Below are positions 45,686 to 54,312 of a stretch of 64,000 nucleotides of DNA, piece by piece (the first letter of the stretch is position 1; each line of letters opens with the position of its first letter). A model generated the notes under the pieces. It was not told the origin of the DNA. It was given only the letters and a program-made list of their open reading frames with translations, and did not search any database. Both the position numbers and the translations under genes were made by a program. Source of the DNA: Azospirillum brasilense (lineage in GTDB: Bacteria; Pseudomonadota; Alphaproteobacteria; Azospirillales; Azospirillaceae); assembly GCF_007827815.1 (NCBI RefSeq), contig NZ_VITH01000008.1, positions 124,001 through 188,000 of the forward strand. The letters are read 5' to 3'.

Positions 45686-46416
45686 TGTGCGGTTCCGGTC
45701 TTCTTGAAGGTGTGAATGCCGCATTCGGTCTTGGCGGTTCCGGCCCAGCGGCCCGACCGCGGGTCCGCACCGGGAGCGACGCGCTCGGTGCAGGTGAAGC
45801 AGCCGATGGACAGGAAGCCGTCGGCTTCAAGCGGGTGGCGCGGCAGGTTGCGCCGGGTGAATTCCTGCTCGATCCGCTCGCGGTCCCAGTGGGCCAGCGG
45901 GTTGATCTTGATGCGGCCCGTGCCCTCTTCCTCCTCGAACAGGGGAAGGGCGGAGCGCGTGGTGGCCTGGAAGCGCTTGCGCCCGGTCACCCAGGCGTCG
46001 AAGCCTTCCAGCGCGCGGTCGAGCGGCACGGTCTTGCGCAGATGGCAACAGGCGTCGGGCGAGCGGGTGAACAGCAGGCCGTCGGGGTCCGCCGCCGCCA
46101 GATCCGCGTCGGTCGGGCCGATGGTGCGCACCCCGGTCAGGCCCAGGGCGGCGATCAGCTTGTCGCGGTAGCGCAGGGTCTCACCGAACAACTTTCCCGT
46201 GTCGACGAAGACCACCGGGAAGGACGGATCGGCCTCCGCCGCCAAGGCGAGCAGCACCGCCGATTCCGTTCCGAAGGATGAAACGACAGCAACGCGACCG
46301 TTGAATTCATCGCGCAGAAGCGCGTTCAGAAGCACCGCCCCGTCCAACCGCCCATAGCGTTCGGTCAGGTCGGCCACGCGGTCGAATTTCACAGCACGAG
46401 CGAGTCCATCGAGCAT
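45682..46416 (-). CDS. cysH: adenylylsulfate (APS/PAPS) reductase
   Basis: Thiol-dependent reduction of activated sulfate to sulfite. 244 residues of the PP-loop family: VAVVSSFGTESAVLLALAA, FVDTGKLFGETLRYRD. Four Cys ligands of the [4Fe-4S] cluster are present as DACCHLRK and GCFTCTER, so APS is the expected substrate. The catalytic Cys is in TECGIH. It is the first gene of the cysH-cysD-cysNC operon, divergent from the siroheme genes. Confidence 0.93.
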   Translation of the reverse strand: MLDGLARAVKFDRVADLTERYGRLDGAVLLNALLRDEFNGRVAVVSSFGTESAVLLALAAEADPSFPVVFVDTGKLFGETLRYRDKLIAALGLTGVRTIGPTDADLAAADPDGLLFTRSPDACCHLRKTVPLDRALEGFDAWVTGRKRFQATTRSALPLFEEEEGTGRIKINPLAHWDRERIEQEFTRRNLPRHPLEADGFLSIGCFTCTERVAPGADPRSGRWAGTAKTECGIHTFKKTGTAQ

Positions 46417-46454
46417 GGCCTGTTTGCCTATCCACGAAGTGGAGTATTTGTTCT

Positions 46455-46467
46455 GAATTGCACATTA
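46455..46467. promoter_or_regulatory. GAATTGCACATTA in the cysH promoter region
   Basis: Second exact copy of the word at 42860-42872, 39-51 bp upstream of cysH. Together they mark both reverse-strand sulfur operons. Confidence 0.5.
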
Positions 46468-46625
46468 ACACCAGTTTCACGTCGTTGCAATGCATATACA
46501 TTGTCTACATGTATTATAGGTTTAAGCGAGTTTGTGAAATCTGTTGATTACACCCCGCCATCGCGCTTAAATGCGCCCATGATGTCTTTTCACGATGGCT
46601 TCGGTGTGCATTCCAGGGGGCGGCG

Positions 46626-47183
46626 ATGATCCCGATCGCCCTTGACCCGGCGCATGCGCGGATTGCCCTGGTTGGCCAGGGACCGCTGGCGAAGCGCCGC
46701 CTTACGCAGCTGCGGGAAGGCGGCGCGGCACCGGCGGTCTATTCACCGGAACCGGATGCGGAATTGCTCGCCCTCGCGGGAGCGGCCCTGCGCCGCGCCC
46801 TGCCCTCGCCCGCCGACTTGGAGGGCGTGCAGGTGCTGTTCGTCGTCGGCATCGACGACCCAACCGCGGAGTCGCTGGCCCGTCAGGCACGCGACCGCAG
46901 CATCCTGGTCAATGTCGAGGATGTGATTCCGCTCTGTGATTTCCACGCGCCGTCTGTGATACGTCGCGGCGACCTTCTCATGACCGTCTCCACCGGGGGC
47001 AAAAGCCCGGCGCTGGCCCAGGTGCTCCGCGAACGGCTGGAGACGCTGTTCCCCGCCGTCTGGGCGGACCGGCTGGCGGAACTCGCCGCGCTCCGCGACC
47101 GCCTGCGCGCCACGGGCGCCAAGGGACCCGAGGTGCTGCGCGCCTGCCGGGATCTGATCGCCGCCAAAGGATGGCTGCCATGA
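46626..47183 (+). CDS. precorrin-2 dehydrogenase / siroheme ferrochelatase domain protein
   Basis: 185 residues, the N-terminal half of CysG/Met8 as a separate gene. It starts IPIALDPAHARIALVGQGPLAKRRLTQL, where the NAD loop is GQG rather than the usual GGG. It continues with FVVGIDDPTAESLARQARDRSILVNVED and DFHAPSVIRRGDLLMTVSTGGKSPALAQ. Oxidises precorrin-2 to sirohydrochlorin and may insert iron. Its stop overlaps the cobA start. The operon supplies siroheme for the sulfite reductase downstream. Confidence 0.88.
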   Translation: MIPIALDPAHARIALVGQGPLAKRRLTQLREGGAAPAVYSPEPDAELLALAGAALRRALPSPADLEGVQVLFVVGIDDPTAESLARQARDRSILVNVEDVIPLCDFHAPSVIRRGDLLMTVSTGGKSPALAQVLRERLETLFPAVWADRLAELAALRDRLRATGAKGPEVLRACRDLIAAKGWLP

Positions 47184-48004
47184 TCGCATCGTCTCTTCTG
47201 TCCCGTCTGCCCGCCTTTGAGCCGGGCAGCGTCTGGCTGGCCGGAGCCGGCCCCGGCGATCCGGGCCTGCTGACCCTGCTGGCCGCCAAGGCGCTGGGCG
47301 AGGCCGACGCCATCGTCCACGACGCGCTGGTCGGCGGCGGCATTTTGGAGGCCGCCAACCCCGACGCGCTGCTGGTGGACATGGGCAAGCGCGCCGGCCA
47401 CCCCTCCCCCAAGCAGGAGGCGATCAACGCGCGGCTGGTGGATCTGGCGCGGGAAGGCCGGCGGGTGCTGCGGCTGAAGGGCGGCGACCCCTTCGTCTTC
47501 GGACGCGGCGGCGAGGAATGCCTGGCGCTGGCCGAGGCCGAGATTCCCTTCCGCGTGGTGCCCGGCGTCACCGCGGGGATTGGCGGGCTGGCCTACGCCG
47601 GCATCCCGGTGACCCACCGCGGCTTCGGCACCACCGCGACCTTCGTCACCGGTCACGACAAGGCCGGCGGCCTGCCCGCCGATCTGGACTGGGGCGTGTT
47701 GGCGCGGATGCCCGGCGCGCTGGTGTTCTACATGGCGCTGGGCACCATCGGGAACATCGCCGAGCGGCTCGAAGCCGCCGGCAAGCCGCCGATGACCCCG
47801 GTCGCCATCGTGTCGAGCGCCAGCACCGAGGCGCAGGACGTCATCGAGACCAATCTTGCCCATTGCGCGCGGGACGTCGTGCGGCTACAGGCCAAGCGCC
47901 CCGCGATCGTCGTGGTCGGCGAGGTCGTGCGGCTGCGCGCCCTGATCGGCGCGTGGCAGCAGACCACCGGCCAGAACCCGTTTCCCATCGCCGTGTCGGC
48001 GTGA
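47180..48004 (+). CDS. cobA: uroporphyrinogen-III C-methyltransferase
   Basis: SAM-dependent methylation of uroporphyrinogen III to precorrin-2. 274 residues: VWLAGAGPGDPGLLTLLAAKAL, DAIVHDALV, VLRLKGGDPFVFGRGGEE, VVPGVTAGIGG, GIPVTHRGF. ATG 47180 overlaps the previous stop (ATGA); an ATG at 47171 is possible. The product feeds siroheme and possibly the cobalamin branch. Confidence 0.94.
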   Translation: MIASSLLSRLPAFEPGSVWLAGAGPGDPGLLTLLAAKALGEADAIVHDALVGGGILEAANPDALLVDMGKRAGHPSPKQEAINARLVDLAREGRRVLRLKGGDPFVFGRGGEECLALAEAEIPFRVVPGVTAGIGGLAYAGIPVTHRGFGTTATFVTGHDKAGGLPADLDWGVLARMPGALVFYMALGTIGNIAERLEAAGKPPMTPVAIVSSASTEAQDVIETNLAHCARDVVRLQAKRPAIVVVGEVVRLRALIGAWQQTTGQNPFPIAVSA

Positions 48005-48028
48005 GCGTTCGTTTTAGGAGTTGAAGGC

Positions 48029-48355
48029 ATGGCGTTGAGCGACAAGTCCAGGAACGAGGCGGTGCTGAAGGCCATCACCGCCAACCGCCTGCGCGACGGC
48101 GAGGTGATCTTCCTCGCCCCCGGGTCCGGCTGGGTGGAGCGTCTGGACGACGCCGCCCTGTTCGAGGACTCCGCCGCCGAAACCGCCCTGGCCGCCGCCA
48201 AGGCGCAGGCGGAGGGTGAGCAGTTCGCCGTGGACGTCTACACCTTCGACCTGCGCGTCGTGGACGGGCAGCGGGTGCCGGTCAAGACGCGCGAGCGCAT
48301 CCGGGCGCTCGGCCCCACCGTCCGCATCGATCTCGGCAAGCAGGCTGCGGCCTGA
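48029..48355 (+). CDS. DUF2849 domain protein
   Basis: 108 residues: LKAITANRLRDGEVIFLAPGSGWVERL, then QFAVDVYTFDLRVVDGQRVPVKTRERIRA. This is the DUF2849 family, typically encoded between siroheme and sulfite reductase genes in alphaproteobacteria. Function unknown; the conserved placement suggests a role in sulfite reduction or siroheme handling. 24 bp after cobA, 35 bp before cysI. Confidence 0.88.
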   Translation: MALSDKSRNEAVLKAITANRLRDGEVIFLAPGSGWVERLDDAALFEDSAAETALAAAKAQAEGEQFAVDVYTFDLRVVDGQRVPVKTRERIRALGPTVRIDLGKQAAA

Positions 48356-48390
48356 ACCGGGCGGCCACTTTTTTGACAAGGGCGAGTTCC

Positions 48391-50079
48391 ATGAACCACA
48401 TCGCGCCCGGCCGCAACGCCGGGGTCTACAGCTACGACGACATCGACCGCCGCTTCGTCGCGGAGCGCGTGGAGCAGTTCCGCGCCCAGGTCGAGCGCCG
48501 CCTGTCCGGCGAGCTGACGGAGGACGAGTTCAAGCCCCTGCGGCTGATGAACGGCCTCTACCTCCAGCTCCACGCCTACATGCTGCGCATCGCCGTTCCC
48601 TACGGCGTCCTGACCGCGCAACAGCTCCGCAAGCTGGCCGAGATCGGGCGCAAGTACGACAAGGGCTACGGCCACTTCACCACCCGCCAGAACCTTCAGT
48701 TCAACTGGATCAAGCTGGAGGACACCCCGGCCATCCTGCACGAGCTGGCCGAGGTGGACATGCACGCGCTGCAGACCAGCGGCAACTGCGTGCGCAACGT
48801 CACCACCGACCAGTTCGTGGGTGCCGCGCGGGACGAGGTGGTGGACGGGCGCGTCTACGCCGAGATCCTGCGGCAGTGGACGACCCTGCACCCCGAATTC
48901 ACCTTCCTGCCGCGCAAGTTCAAGATCGCCATCATGGGGTCGGACGCCGACCGCGCGGCCATCCGCGTCCATGACGTCGGCGTCTTCGCCAAGCGCAACG
49001 AGCGGGGCGAGGTCGGCTTCACCTTCTACGTCGGCGGCGGCCTCGGCCGCTCGCCCTTCATCGGCAAGCTGGTCCGCGACTGGGTGCCGGAGGAGGACTT
49101 CGTCGCCTATCTCGAAGCCATCCTGCGCGTCTACAACCAGTACGGCCGGCGCGACAACATCTACAAGGCGCGCATCAAGATCCTCGTCCACGAGCTGGGC
49201 CAGGAGAAGTTCACCCAGGAGGTGGAGGAGGAGTTCGCCCGCCTGCGCGGTCCGAAATACCGCCTCGCCCCGGAGGTCGTCGACGAGATCCGCCGCCGCT
49301 TTGGTGGCCCGGCCTACGAAACGCTGACCGACGAGCCGGAGTCCTTCCAGGCCGCCAAGGCCGCGAACCCGGACTTCGCCCGCTGGGTGGCGGTCAACGT
49401 GCTGGCCCACAAGGTTCCCGGCTACGCCGCCGCCACCATCTCGCTGAAGCCCGCCGGCGGCATCCCCGGCGACGCCACCTCGGAGCAGATGGAGCTGATC
49501 GCCGATCTGGCCGACGCGCACAGCTTCGGCGAACTGCGCGTCAGCCACGCCCAGAACCTCGTGCTCGCCCATGTCCGGCAGGACGAACTGTTCACCCTGT
49601 GGACGGCGCTGGAGGCCAACGGGCTGGGCACGCCGAACGCCGGGCTGATCGGCGACATCATCGCCTGCCCCGGCCTCGACTACTGCGCGCTGGCCAACGC
49701 CCGCTCGATCCCGCTGGCCCAGGCCATCTCGGCCCGCTTCGCCGACCCGGCGCGCCAGCAGACCATCGGCGAGCTGGGCATCAAGATCAGCGGCTGCATC
49801 AACGCCTGCGGCCACCACCATGTCGGCGCCATCGGCATCCTGGGCGTGGATAAGAAGGGCGAGGAATTCTACCAGATCACCGTCGGCGGCGACCCGACCC
49901 TGACCACGGCCATCGGCGACATCCTCGGCCCGGCGGTGACCGCCGACGAGACGGTGGACGCCATTGAGGCCATCGTCGAGGTCTATCTGTCCAACCGGCA
50001 CGACGGGGAGCGCTTCATCGACACGTTGAAGCGTGTCGGCCACGGCCCGTTCAAGGAGAGAGTCTATGCCGCTCATTAA
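48391..50079 (+). CDS. cysI: siroheme-containing nitrite/sulfite reductase
   Basis: 562 residues. Siroheme-Fe4S4 binding appears as CPGLDYCALANA and ISGCINACGHHHVG (CxxxxxC...CxxxC). The two ferredoxin-type repeats show GHFTTRQNLQFNWIKL, HALQTSGNCVRNVTTDQF and LRVSHAQNLVLAHV. In an operon with siroheme genes and opposite cysHDNC, sulfite reduction is favoured over nitrite. The ATG at 48391 has GGGCGAG upstream; a 6-residue longer frame is less likely. Confidence 0.93.
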   Translation: MNHIAPGRNAGVYSYDDIDRRFVAERVEQFRAQVERRLSGELTEDEFKPLRLMNGLYLQLHAYMLRIAVPYGVLTAQQLRKLAEIGRKYDKGYGHFTTRQNLQFNWIKLEDTPAILHELAEVDMHALQTSGNCVRNVTTDQFVGAARDEVVDGRVYAEILRQWTTLHPEFTFLPRKFKIAIMGSDADRAAIRVHDVGVFAKRNERGEVGFTFYVGGGLGRSPFIGKLVRDWVPEEDFVAYLEAILRVYNQYGRRDNIYKARIKILVHELGQEKFTQEVEEEFARLRGPKYRLAPEVVDEIRRRFGGPAYETLTDEPESFQAAKAANPDFARWVAVNVLAHKVPGYAAATISLKPAGGIPGDATSEQMELIADLADAHSFGELRVSHAQNLVLAHVRQDELFTLWTALEANGLGTPNAGLIGDIIACPGLDYCALANARSIPLAQAISARFADPARQQTIGELGIKISGCINACGHHHVGAIGILGVDKKGEEFYQITVGGDPTLTTAIGDILGPAVTADETVDAIEAIVEVYLSNRHDGERFIDTLKRVGHGPFKERVYAAH

Positions 50080-50563
50080 GGACGGCCGCATCGTCGAAGA
50101 CGACTGGGTCGCGGTCGCCGACGGCGAGCCGGTCCCCGCCGACCGCCCCGCCATCGTCACCTTCGAGCGCTGGCAGGCGGAGCGCGCGAGCTTCGACGGA
50201 CGCAACGCGGCGCTCGGCGTCCGGGTCAAGAGCGGCACTCTGGCCCCGGCCATCGCGCCGGACCTGGACCGCTTCGCCCTGGTGGCGATCGAGTTCCCCA
50301 AGTTCCGCGACGGCCGCGGCTTCTCCACGGCGCGCGAGCTGCGGGAGCGCTTCGGTTATCAGGGTGAGATCCGGGCGGTCGGGCACGTCATCCCCGACCA
50401 GTACCGCTTCCTCCTGCGCACCGGATTCACCTCCGCCGAGGCGCCGGAAAACACCAACCCGGAGAGCTGGGCGCACGCCCTGACGGAGATCACCGTCGCC
50501 TTCCAGCCCTCGCTGGACGACCCTCAGCCGCTGTCGCTCCTGCGCCGCCGCCTCGGGTCCTGA
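50066..50563 (+). CDS. DUF934 domain protein
   Basis: 165 residues: MPLIKDGRIVEDDWVAV, then FALVAIEFPKFRDGRGFSTARELRERFGYQG and GHVIPDQYRFLLRTGF. DUF934 proteins are regularly encoded after cysI and are thought to serve sulfite reduction, perhaps as an electron-transfer or assembly partner. It overlaps cysI by 14 nt with AAGGAGAG upstream of the ATG, so it is translated with it. Confidence 0.92.
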   Translation: MPLIKDGRIVEDDWVAVADGEPVPADRPAIVTFERWQAERASFDGRNAALGVRVKSGTLAPAIAPDLDRFALVAIEFPKFRDGRGFSTARELRERFGYQGEIRAVGHVIPDQYRFLLRTGFTSAEAPENTNPESWAHALTEITVAFQPSLDDPQPLSLLRRRLGS

Positions 50564-50570
50564 CACGCAT

Positions 50571-50610
50571 CGCGCCGCGCCCGCATCCCGAGGGGAGCGG
50601 GCGCGGCGCG
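50571..50610. terminator. 14-bp GC stem between convergent genes
   Basis: CGCGCCGCGCCCGC pairs perfectly with GCGGGCGCGGCGCG across a 12-nt loop, 8 bp after the DUF934 stop. No T run follows. Confidence 0.6.
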
Positions 50611-50612
50611 GT

Positions 50613-50948
50613 TCACAGTCCGCCGAACAGCCAGTAGAGCCCGGCCGCCGCCGCCGCGACCGCCGCCAGCACACCGCCGACGGTGCGCCGCAACCGGGCC
50701 TCGCGCCGCTCGACCTCCTGGCGCTTCTTCAGCAGATACTGCTGCTCGGGCCCGAGAAACGCCCCTGAGTCGCCATCCAAGGACAGGGCGCGCTTCGCCA
50801 CGCTCCGGCCGCGCGCCGCGGGAGCCGTCCGGACCGGCGGTCGCGCCGTCCGCCCCTCCAGAACCATCGATTCGCCCGCCAGCGGACGCCCCGTGCCCGG
50901 ACGACCCCGGCCCGCCTTCCTGGATGCCTTGCGTCTTTTGCTCGCCAT
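50613..50948 (-). CDS. small hypothetical protein with C-terminal membrane helix
   Basis: 111 residues. The N-terminal ~55 are strongly basic and Arg/Gly/Pro-rich. A short charged helix follows (EQQYLLKKRQEVERREARLRR), then a C-terminal helix GGVLAAVAAAAAGLYWLFG ending the protein, so it may be a tail-anchored protein. GAGGTGA precedes the ATG at 50948. No family recognised. Confidence 0.6.
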   Translation of the reverse strand: MASKRRKASRKAGRGRPGTGRPLAGESMVLEGRTARPPVRTAPAARGRSVAKRALSLDGDSGAFLGPEQQYLLKKRQEVERREARLRRTVGGVLAAVAAAAAGLYWLFGGL

Positions 50949-51210
50949 GCTCCTCACCTCACCGTCGCCCGGCGAAGCATAGCGGCCCCGCCCTGGTTAT
51001 CCACCCCTTGATCACGGCGGGCCAGCAAGGTCACACCGCCTTTTCCACCCCGCGCCGAATCATTGGGCAATTGAGGGGAATTCACGCAAATCGCGTTTCA
51101 GTTCCCGAAAAAGCGAACGCGAGACTGGAAAAAATCCCGACGACACCGCCCACAGGCACCAGCAAAATCCGTACTATGCGGCATCGCGCCGATGCAGCCA
51201 GGATTCTCGC

Positions 51211-52989
51211 ATGTCCCATGACGTTCCGCTTATTTCAATGATCGCCATCGCATTCGGGTTGGCCTTCATCTTCGGATACCTCGCCGACCGCATTCGCTTG
51301 CCTCCCCTCGTCGGTTATCTGCTCGCCGGTGTCATCATCGGTCCCTTCACGCCGGGCTTCGTTGCCGATGGTGCCCTGGCAGCGCAGTTGGCCGAAATCG
51401 GCGTCATTCTGCTGATGTTCGGTGTCGGTCTTCATTTCTCGCCCTCGGACCTGTTGGCAGTCCGGAAGATCGCCGTTCCCGGCGCGGTCGGCCAGATCGG
51501 CCTCGCCACCGCGCTGGGCGTCGGGCTGGCCTGGCTGTGGGGCTGGAGTCTCGGCGCCGGTCTTGTGCTGGGCCTCAGCCTGTCGGTGGCGAGCACGGTC
51601 GTGCTGCTGAAGGCGCTGGAAGAGCGCGACATGCTGAACACCGCCGAAGGCCGCGTGGCGGTCGGCTGGCTGATCGTCGAGGATCTCGCGATGGTTCTGG
51701 CGCTCGTGCTGCTGCCGGCCCTGGCGGAGGTCCTGGGCGGCCACGCGCCGGGCGCCGCTGGGGGCGCCGCTGGGGGTCATGGCGGCGGGTCCGACGGGCC
51801 GATCTGGCTCACCCTGGCCCTGACGCTGGGCAAGGTGGCGGCCTTCTCCGTTCTGGCGATCGTGCTCGGCCCGCGCGTCGTCCCGGTGATCCTGACCAAC
51901 GTGGCGCGCACCGGCTCGCGCGAGCTGTTCACCCTGTCGGTCCTGGCCATCGCGCTCGGCGTCGCCTACGGCTCGGCGGTGCTGTTCGGCGTGTCCTTTG
52001 CGCTGGGCGCCTTCTTCGCCGGCGTGGTGCTGAACGAGTCGCGCTTCAGCCACAAGGCGGCCACCGATTCGATGCCGCTGCAGGACGCTTTCGCCGTTCT
52101 GTTCTTCGTGTCGGTCGGCATGCTGTTCGACCCGTCAATCCTCCTGCGCGACCCGCTGGCGGTGATCGCCGTGGTGGCCCTGATCGTGATCGGCAAGTCG
52201 CTGATCGCCTTCGGCATCGTGATCCTGCTGCGTTTCCCGGTGGGCATGGGTCTGGCGGTGTCGGCCAGCCTCGCGCAGATCGGCGAATTCTCCTTCATCC
52301 TCGTCGGGCTGGGCCTGTCGCTCGGCCTGCTGCCGGAGGAAGGGCGCGACCTCGTGCTGGCCGGGGCGCTGCTGTCGATCACGCTGAACCCAGCGGTCTT
52401 CGCGGCGGTCGCGGCGCTGCGCAAGCATCTCCAGGCCAAGCGCGCCCCCGGAGTGCCGCCTTATGGCTGGGAGCAGTTCGAGCAGCTCCAGAGCAGCCTC
52501 GCCGACGCCCGCCATCAGGCGGAGGAGCGCGAGAAGGAGCACGACCTGCAGATCCAGGCGCTGGCCAAGACCTTCCCCGTGCTGTCCCTGCTGGACGCCC
52601 ACGAGCAGGAGCGGCTGATGATGCTGTTCCGGCCCAAGTCGGCGGTGCCGGGCGAGCGGATCATCCGCAAGGGCGACCGCGCCAACGCCATGTACTTCAT
52701 CGCCTCCGGCGCCGTGGAGGTGCTCATGGACGGCCAGACCATCCGCCTGGGCGCCGGCACGATGTTCGGCGAAATGGCTCTGCTGAGCGGCCAGCGACGC
52801 AACGCCGACGTCGCCGCGGTCGACTACTGCCAGTTCCAGGTGCTGGAGCGGCGCGACTTCAACCAGTTCACCGCCCGCCACCCGGCGCTGCGCACCGCCC
52901 TGATCGACATGGCCGCGCAACGGCGCAAGATGAACCAGCAGGACGCCGCCACCGACGGGGCCGTGGCCGCGTCGGAGAGCGCCGCCTGA
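51211..52989 (+). CDS. CPA2 cation:proton antiporter with cNMP-binding domain (KefB-like)
   Basis: 592 residues. The first ~400 form the Kef/NhaA-type membrane domain: LPPLVGYLLAGVIIGPFTPGF, ILLMFGVGLHFS, GLSLSVASTVVLLKALEE, LIVEDLAMVL, FALGAFFAGVVLNES, SASLAQIGEFSFILVGLG. No TrkA-N/RCK nucleotide domain follows, as is usual for KefB. Instead a coiled coil (~430-460) leads to a cyclic-nucleotide-binding fold (GERIIRKGDRANAMYFIASGAVEVL, MFGEMALLSGQRRNADV). Likely K+/H+ exchange gated by a nucleotide or by binding in that domain. Confidence 0.9.
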   Translation: MSHDVPLISMIAIAFGLAFIFGYLADRIRLPPLVGYLLAGVIIGPFTPGFVADGALAAQLAEIGVILLMFGVGLHFSPSDLLAVRKIAVPGAVGQIGLATALGVGLAWLWGWSLGAGLVLGLSLSVASTVVLLKALEERDMLNTAEGRVAVGWLIVEDLAMVLALVLLPALAEVLGGHAPGAAGGAAGGHGGGSDGPIWLTLALTLGKVAAFSVLAIVLGPRVVPVILTNVARTGSRELFTLSVLAIALGVAYGSAVLFGVSFALGAFFAGVVLNESRFSHKAATDSMPLQDAFAVLFFVSVGMLFDPSILLRDPLAVIAVVALIVIGKSLIAFGIVILLRFPVGMGLAVSASLAQIGEFSFILVGLGLSLGLLPEEGRDLVLAGALLSITLNPAVFAAVAALRKHLQAKRAPGVPPYGWEQFEQLQSSLADARHQAEEREKEHDLQIQALAKTFPVLSLLDAHEQERLMMLFRPKSAVPGERIIRKGDRANAMYFIASGAVEVLMDGQTIRLGAGTMFGEMALLSGQRRNADVAAVDYCQFQVLERRDFNQFTARHPALRTALIDMAAQRRKMNQQDAATDGAVAASESAA

Positions 52990-53078
52990 ACGGACGCGCG
53001 TTGCAACGGAATCGCCGCCGGCCCTTTCCGCAAAGGCCCGGCGGCTTCCGCGAACCGGTCGTTGGAGAAAAGCAAAAG

Positions 53079-53114
53079 AAAAGGCCTTGGAGCCGATCAG
53101 CTCCAAGGCCTTTT
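53079..53114 (+). terminator. rho-independent terminator after the antiporter gene
   Basis: AAAAGGCCTTGGAGC pairs with GCTCCAAGGCCTTTT across a 6-nt loop, then TTTTC. It also lies just downstream of the reverse-strand tRNA-Pro and may serve both. Confidence 0.88.
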
Positions 53115-53129
53115 CATCTTCCAGAACAT

Positions 53130-53206
53130 TGGTCGGAGCGACAGGATTTGAACCTGCGACCCCCAGACCCCCAGTCTGATGCGCTACCAGGCTGCGCTAC
53201 GCTCCG
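53130..53206 (-). tRNA. tRNA-Pro (GGG)
   Basis: 77 nt with encoded CCA. Acceptor CGGAGCG pairs with CGCTCCG. D arm GCGC...GCGC, anticodon stem TCAGA/TCTGG with loop CTGGGGG giving anticodon GGG, and T arm CAGG-TTCAAAT-CCTG. Reads CCC codons. Confidence 0.95.
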
Positions 53207-53242
53207 TTCGACGGACCGCCCTTCGTTCTGGAAGGGAGCGGG

Positions 53243-53271
53243 ACTATAGCCGGGACCTTGGTCCAACGCAA
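53243..53271 (-). promoter_or_regulatory. tRNA-Pro promoter
   Basis: TTGCGT (53266-53271) and TATAGT (53243-53248) with 17-bp spacing, about 37 bp upstream of the tRNA 5' end on the same strand. Confidence 0.55.
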
Positions 53272-53291
53272 GCGCTACAGTTCACTTTTTT

Positions 53292-53795
53292 TCACACCTC
53301 TCGAATTTCTTTTTCCTCTCCCAAAGCGAGCAGAAGGCGCGCTTCCTTCAACTCGTCAAGCGCCTGGGCGATGGCCTGCCGGATGGTGTCCGACAGGCCA
53401 TCGAGCGCAACGACCGGAGCGCCCTCCTCCCCGCCGAGCGAGGGCATGGCCGCTTCAATAGGAACGGCCTCGAAGGTGTCGGGGACATACGGTTCGTCCG
53501 GCGTCTCCTCCATCCTCCGGGCCTCCGGATCGTCGTCCACCTTCCCGTCCTTCAGAAGGCGCTGGACACCCTTGATCGTGTAGCCCTCGCCATACAGCAG
53601 GTTCTGAATCTGCCGCAACAGGTCCACGTCTTCCGGGCGGTAGTAGCGCCTCCCCCCACCGCGCTTGAGCGGGCGGAGCTGCGGGAACTTGCCCTCCCAG
53701 AAACGCAGCACATGCTGCGGCACGTCCAGGTCGGACGACACCTCGCTGATCGTGCGGAACGCCGTGGCGGACTTCGTGGGGCCGCGCGCCTTCAT
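53292..53795 (-). CDS. MerR family transcriptional regulator downstream of ihfA
   Basis: 167 residues. HTH region: [33 protein letters not shown] followed by [36 protein letters not shown], the WEGKFP-type MerR subgroup. The C-terminal half is acidic and ends in a helix ([18 protein letters not shown]). In many alphaproteobacteria it follows ihfA, as here (41 bp gap). Target unknown. Confidence 0.88.
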   Translation of the reverse strand: MKARGPTKSATAFRTISEVSSDLDVPQHVLRFWEGKFPQLRPLKRGGGRRYYRPEDVDLLRQIQNLLYGEGYTIKGVQRLLKDGKVDDDPEARRMEETPDEPYVPDTFEAVPIEAAMPSLGGEEGAPVVALDGLSDTIRQAIAQALDELKEARLLLALGEEKEIREV

Positions 53796-53835
53796 GTCCG
53801 GAAAACCCTTGTTGTCGACCGCTCCGTGAGGCGGA

Positions 53836-54174
53836 TCAGGAAACCGCCTTCACGCGCTGCGCTTCGGCTTCCTCCGCCTCGACGACCTCGTTGATGCGGT
53901 TCTTCAGGACATGGCTCGCCCGGAAGACCAGGACGCGCCTGGGCAGGATCGGAACCTCTTCGCCGGTCTTCGGGTTGCGGCCGACCCGCTGCCCCTTCTG
54001 CCGGATCTGGAAACTGCCGAAGGATGAGATCTTGACCATCTCGCCGCGGGCCAGGGCGTCGGAGATCTCCTCCAGAACGCTCTCGACCAGATCGGCGGAT
54101 TCGTTGCGCGACAGGCCGACCTCTTGGTAGACCGCTTCACTGAGCTGCGCGCGGGTAACGGTGTTCTGTGACAT
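53836..54174 (-). CDS. ihfA: integration host factor subunit alpha
   Basis: DNA-bending HU/IHF family protein, 112 residues. [65 protein letters not shown], then [17 protein letters not shown]. The GRNPKTG hairpin inserts into the minor groove. ATG 54174 has GGGGGAAG upstream. Confidence 0.95.
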   Translation of the reverse strand: MSQNTVTRAQLSEAVYQEVGLSRNESADLVESVLEEISDALARGEMVKISSFGSFQIRQKGQRVGRNPKTGEEVPILPRRVLVFRASHVLKNRINEVVEAEEAEAQRVKAVS

Positions 54175-54312
54175 GGTTCGCTTCCCCCCCGAAACCATAG
54201 GGGAAAAACCGTAATCCGGGGAAAGAACCCGGTCAATTCAAAAGCTTGGATCGCGTCGTCGTGAGCGGTACCGCAAACGCGGCCCGTTGGGGAGGCAAAG
54301 CGGCTTTGCCGC

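Noticed and set aside
43238-45715. 825-codon forward frame antisense to cysNC and cysD
   Set aside because: No domains. Both reverse-strand genes have full motif sets and operon structure.
46626-48004. Possibility that the two siroheme genes are a frameshifted single CysG
   Set aside because: They overlap as ATGA with complete ends for both domains, a normal separate-gene arrangement rather than a break.
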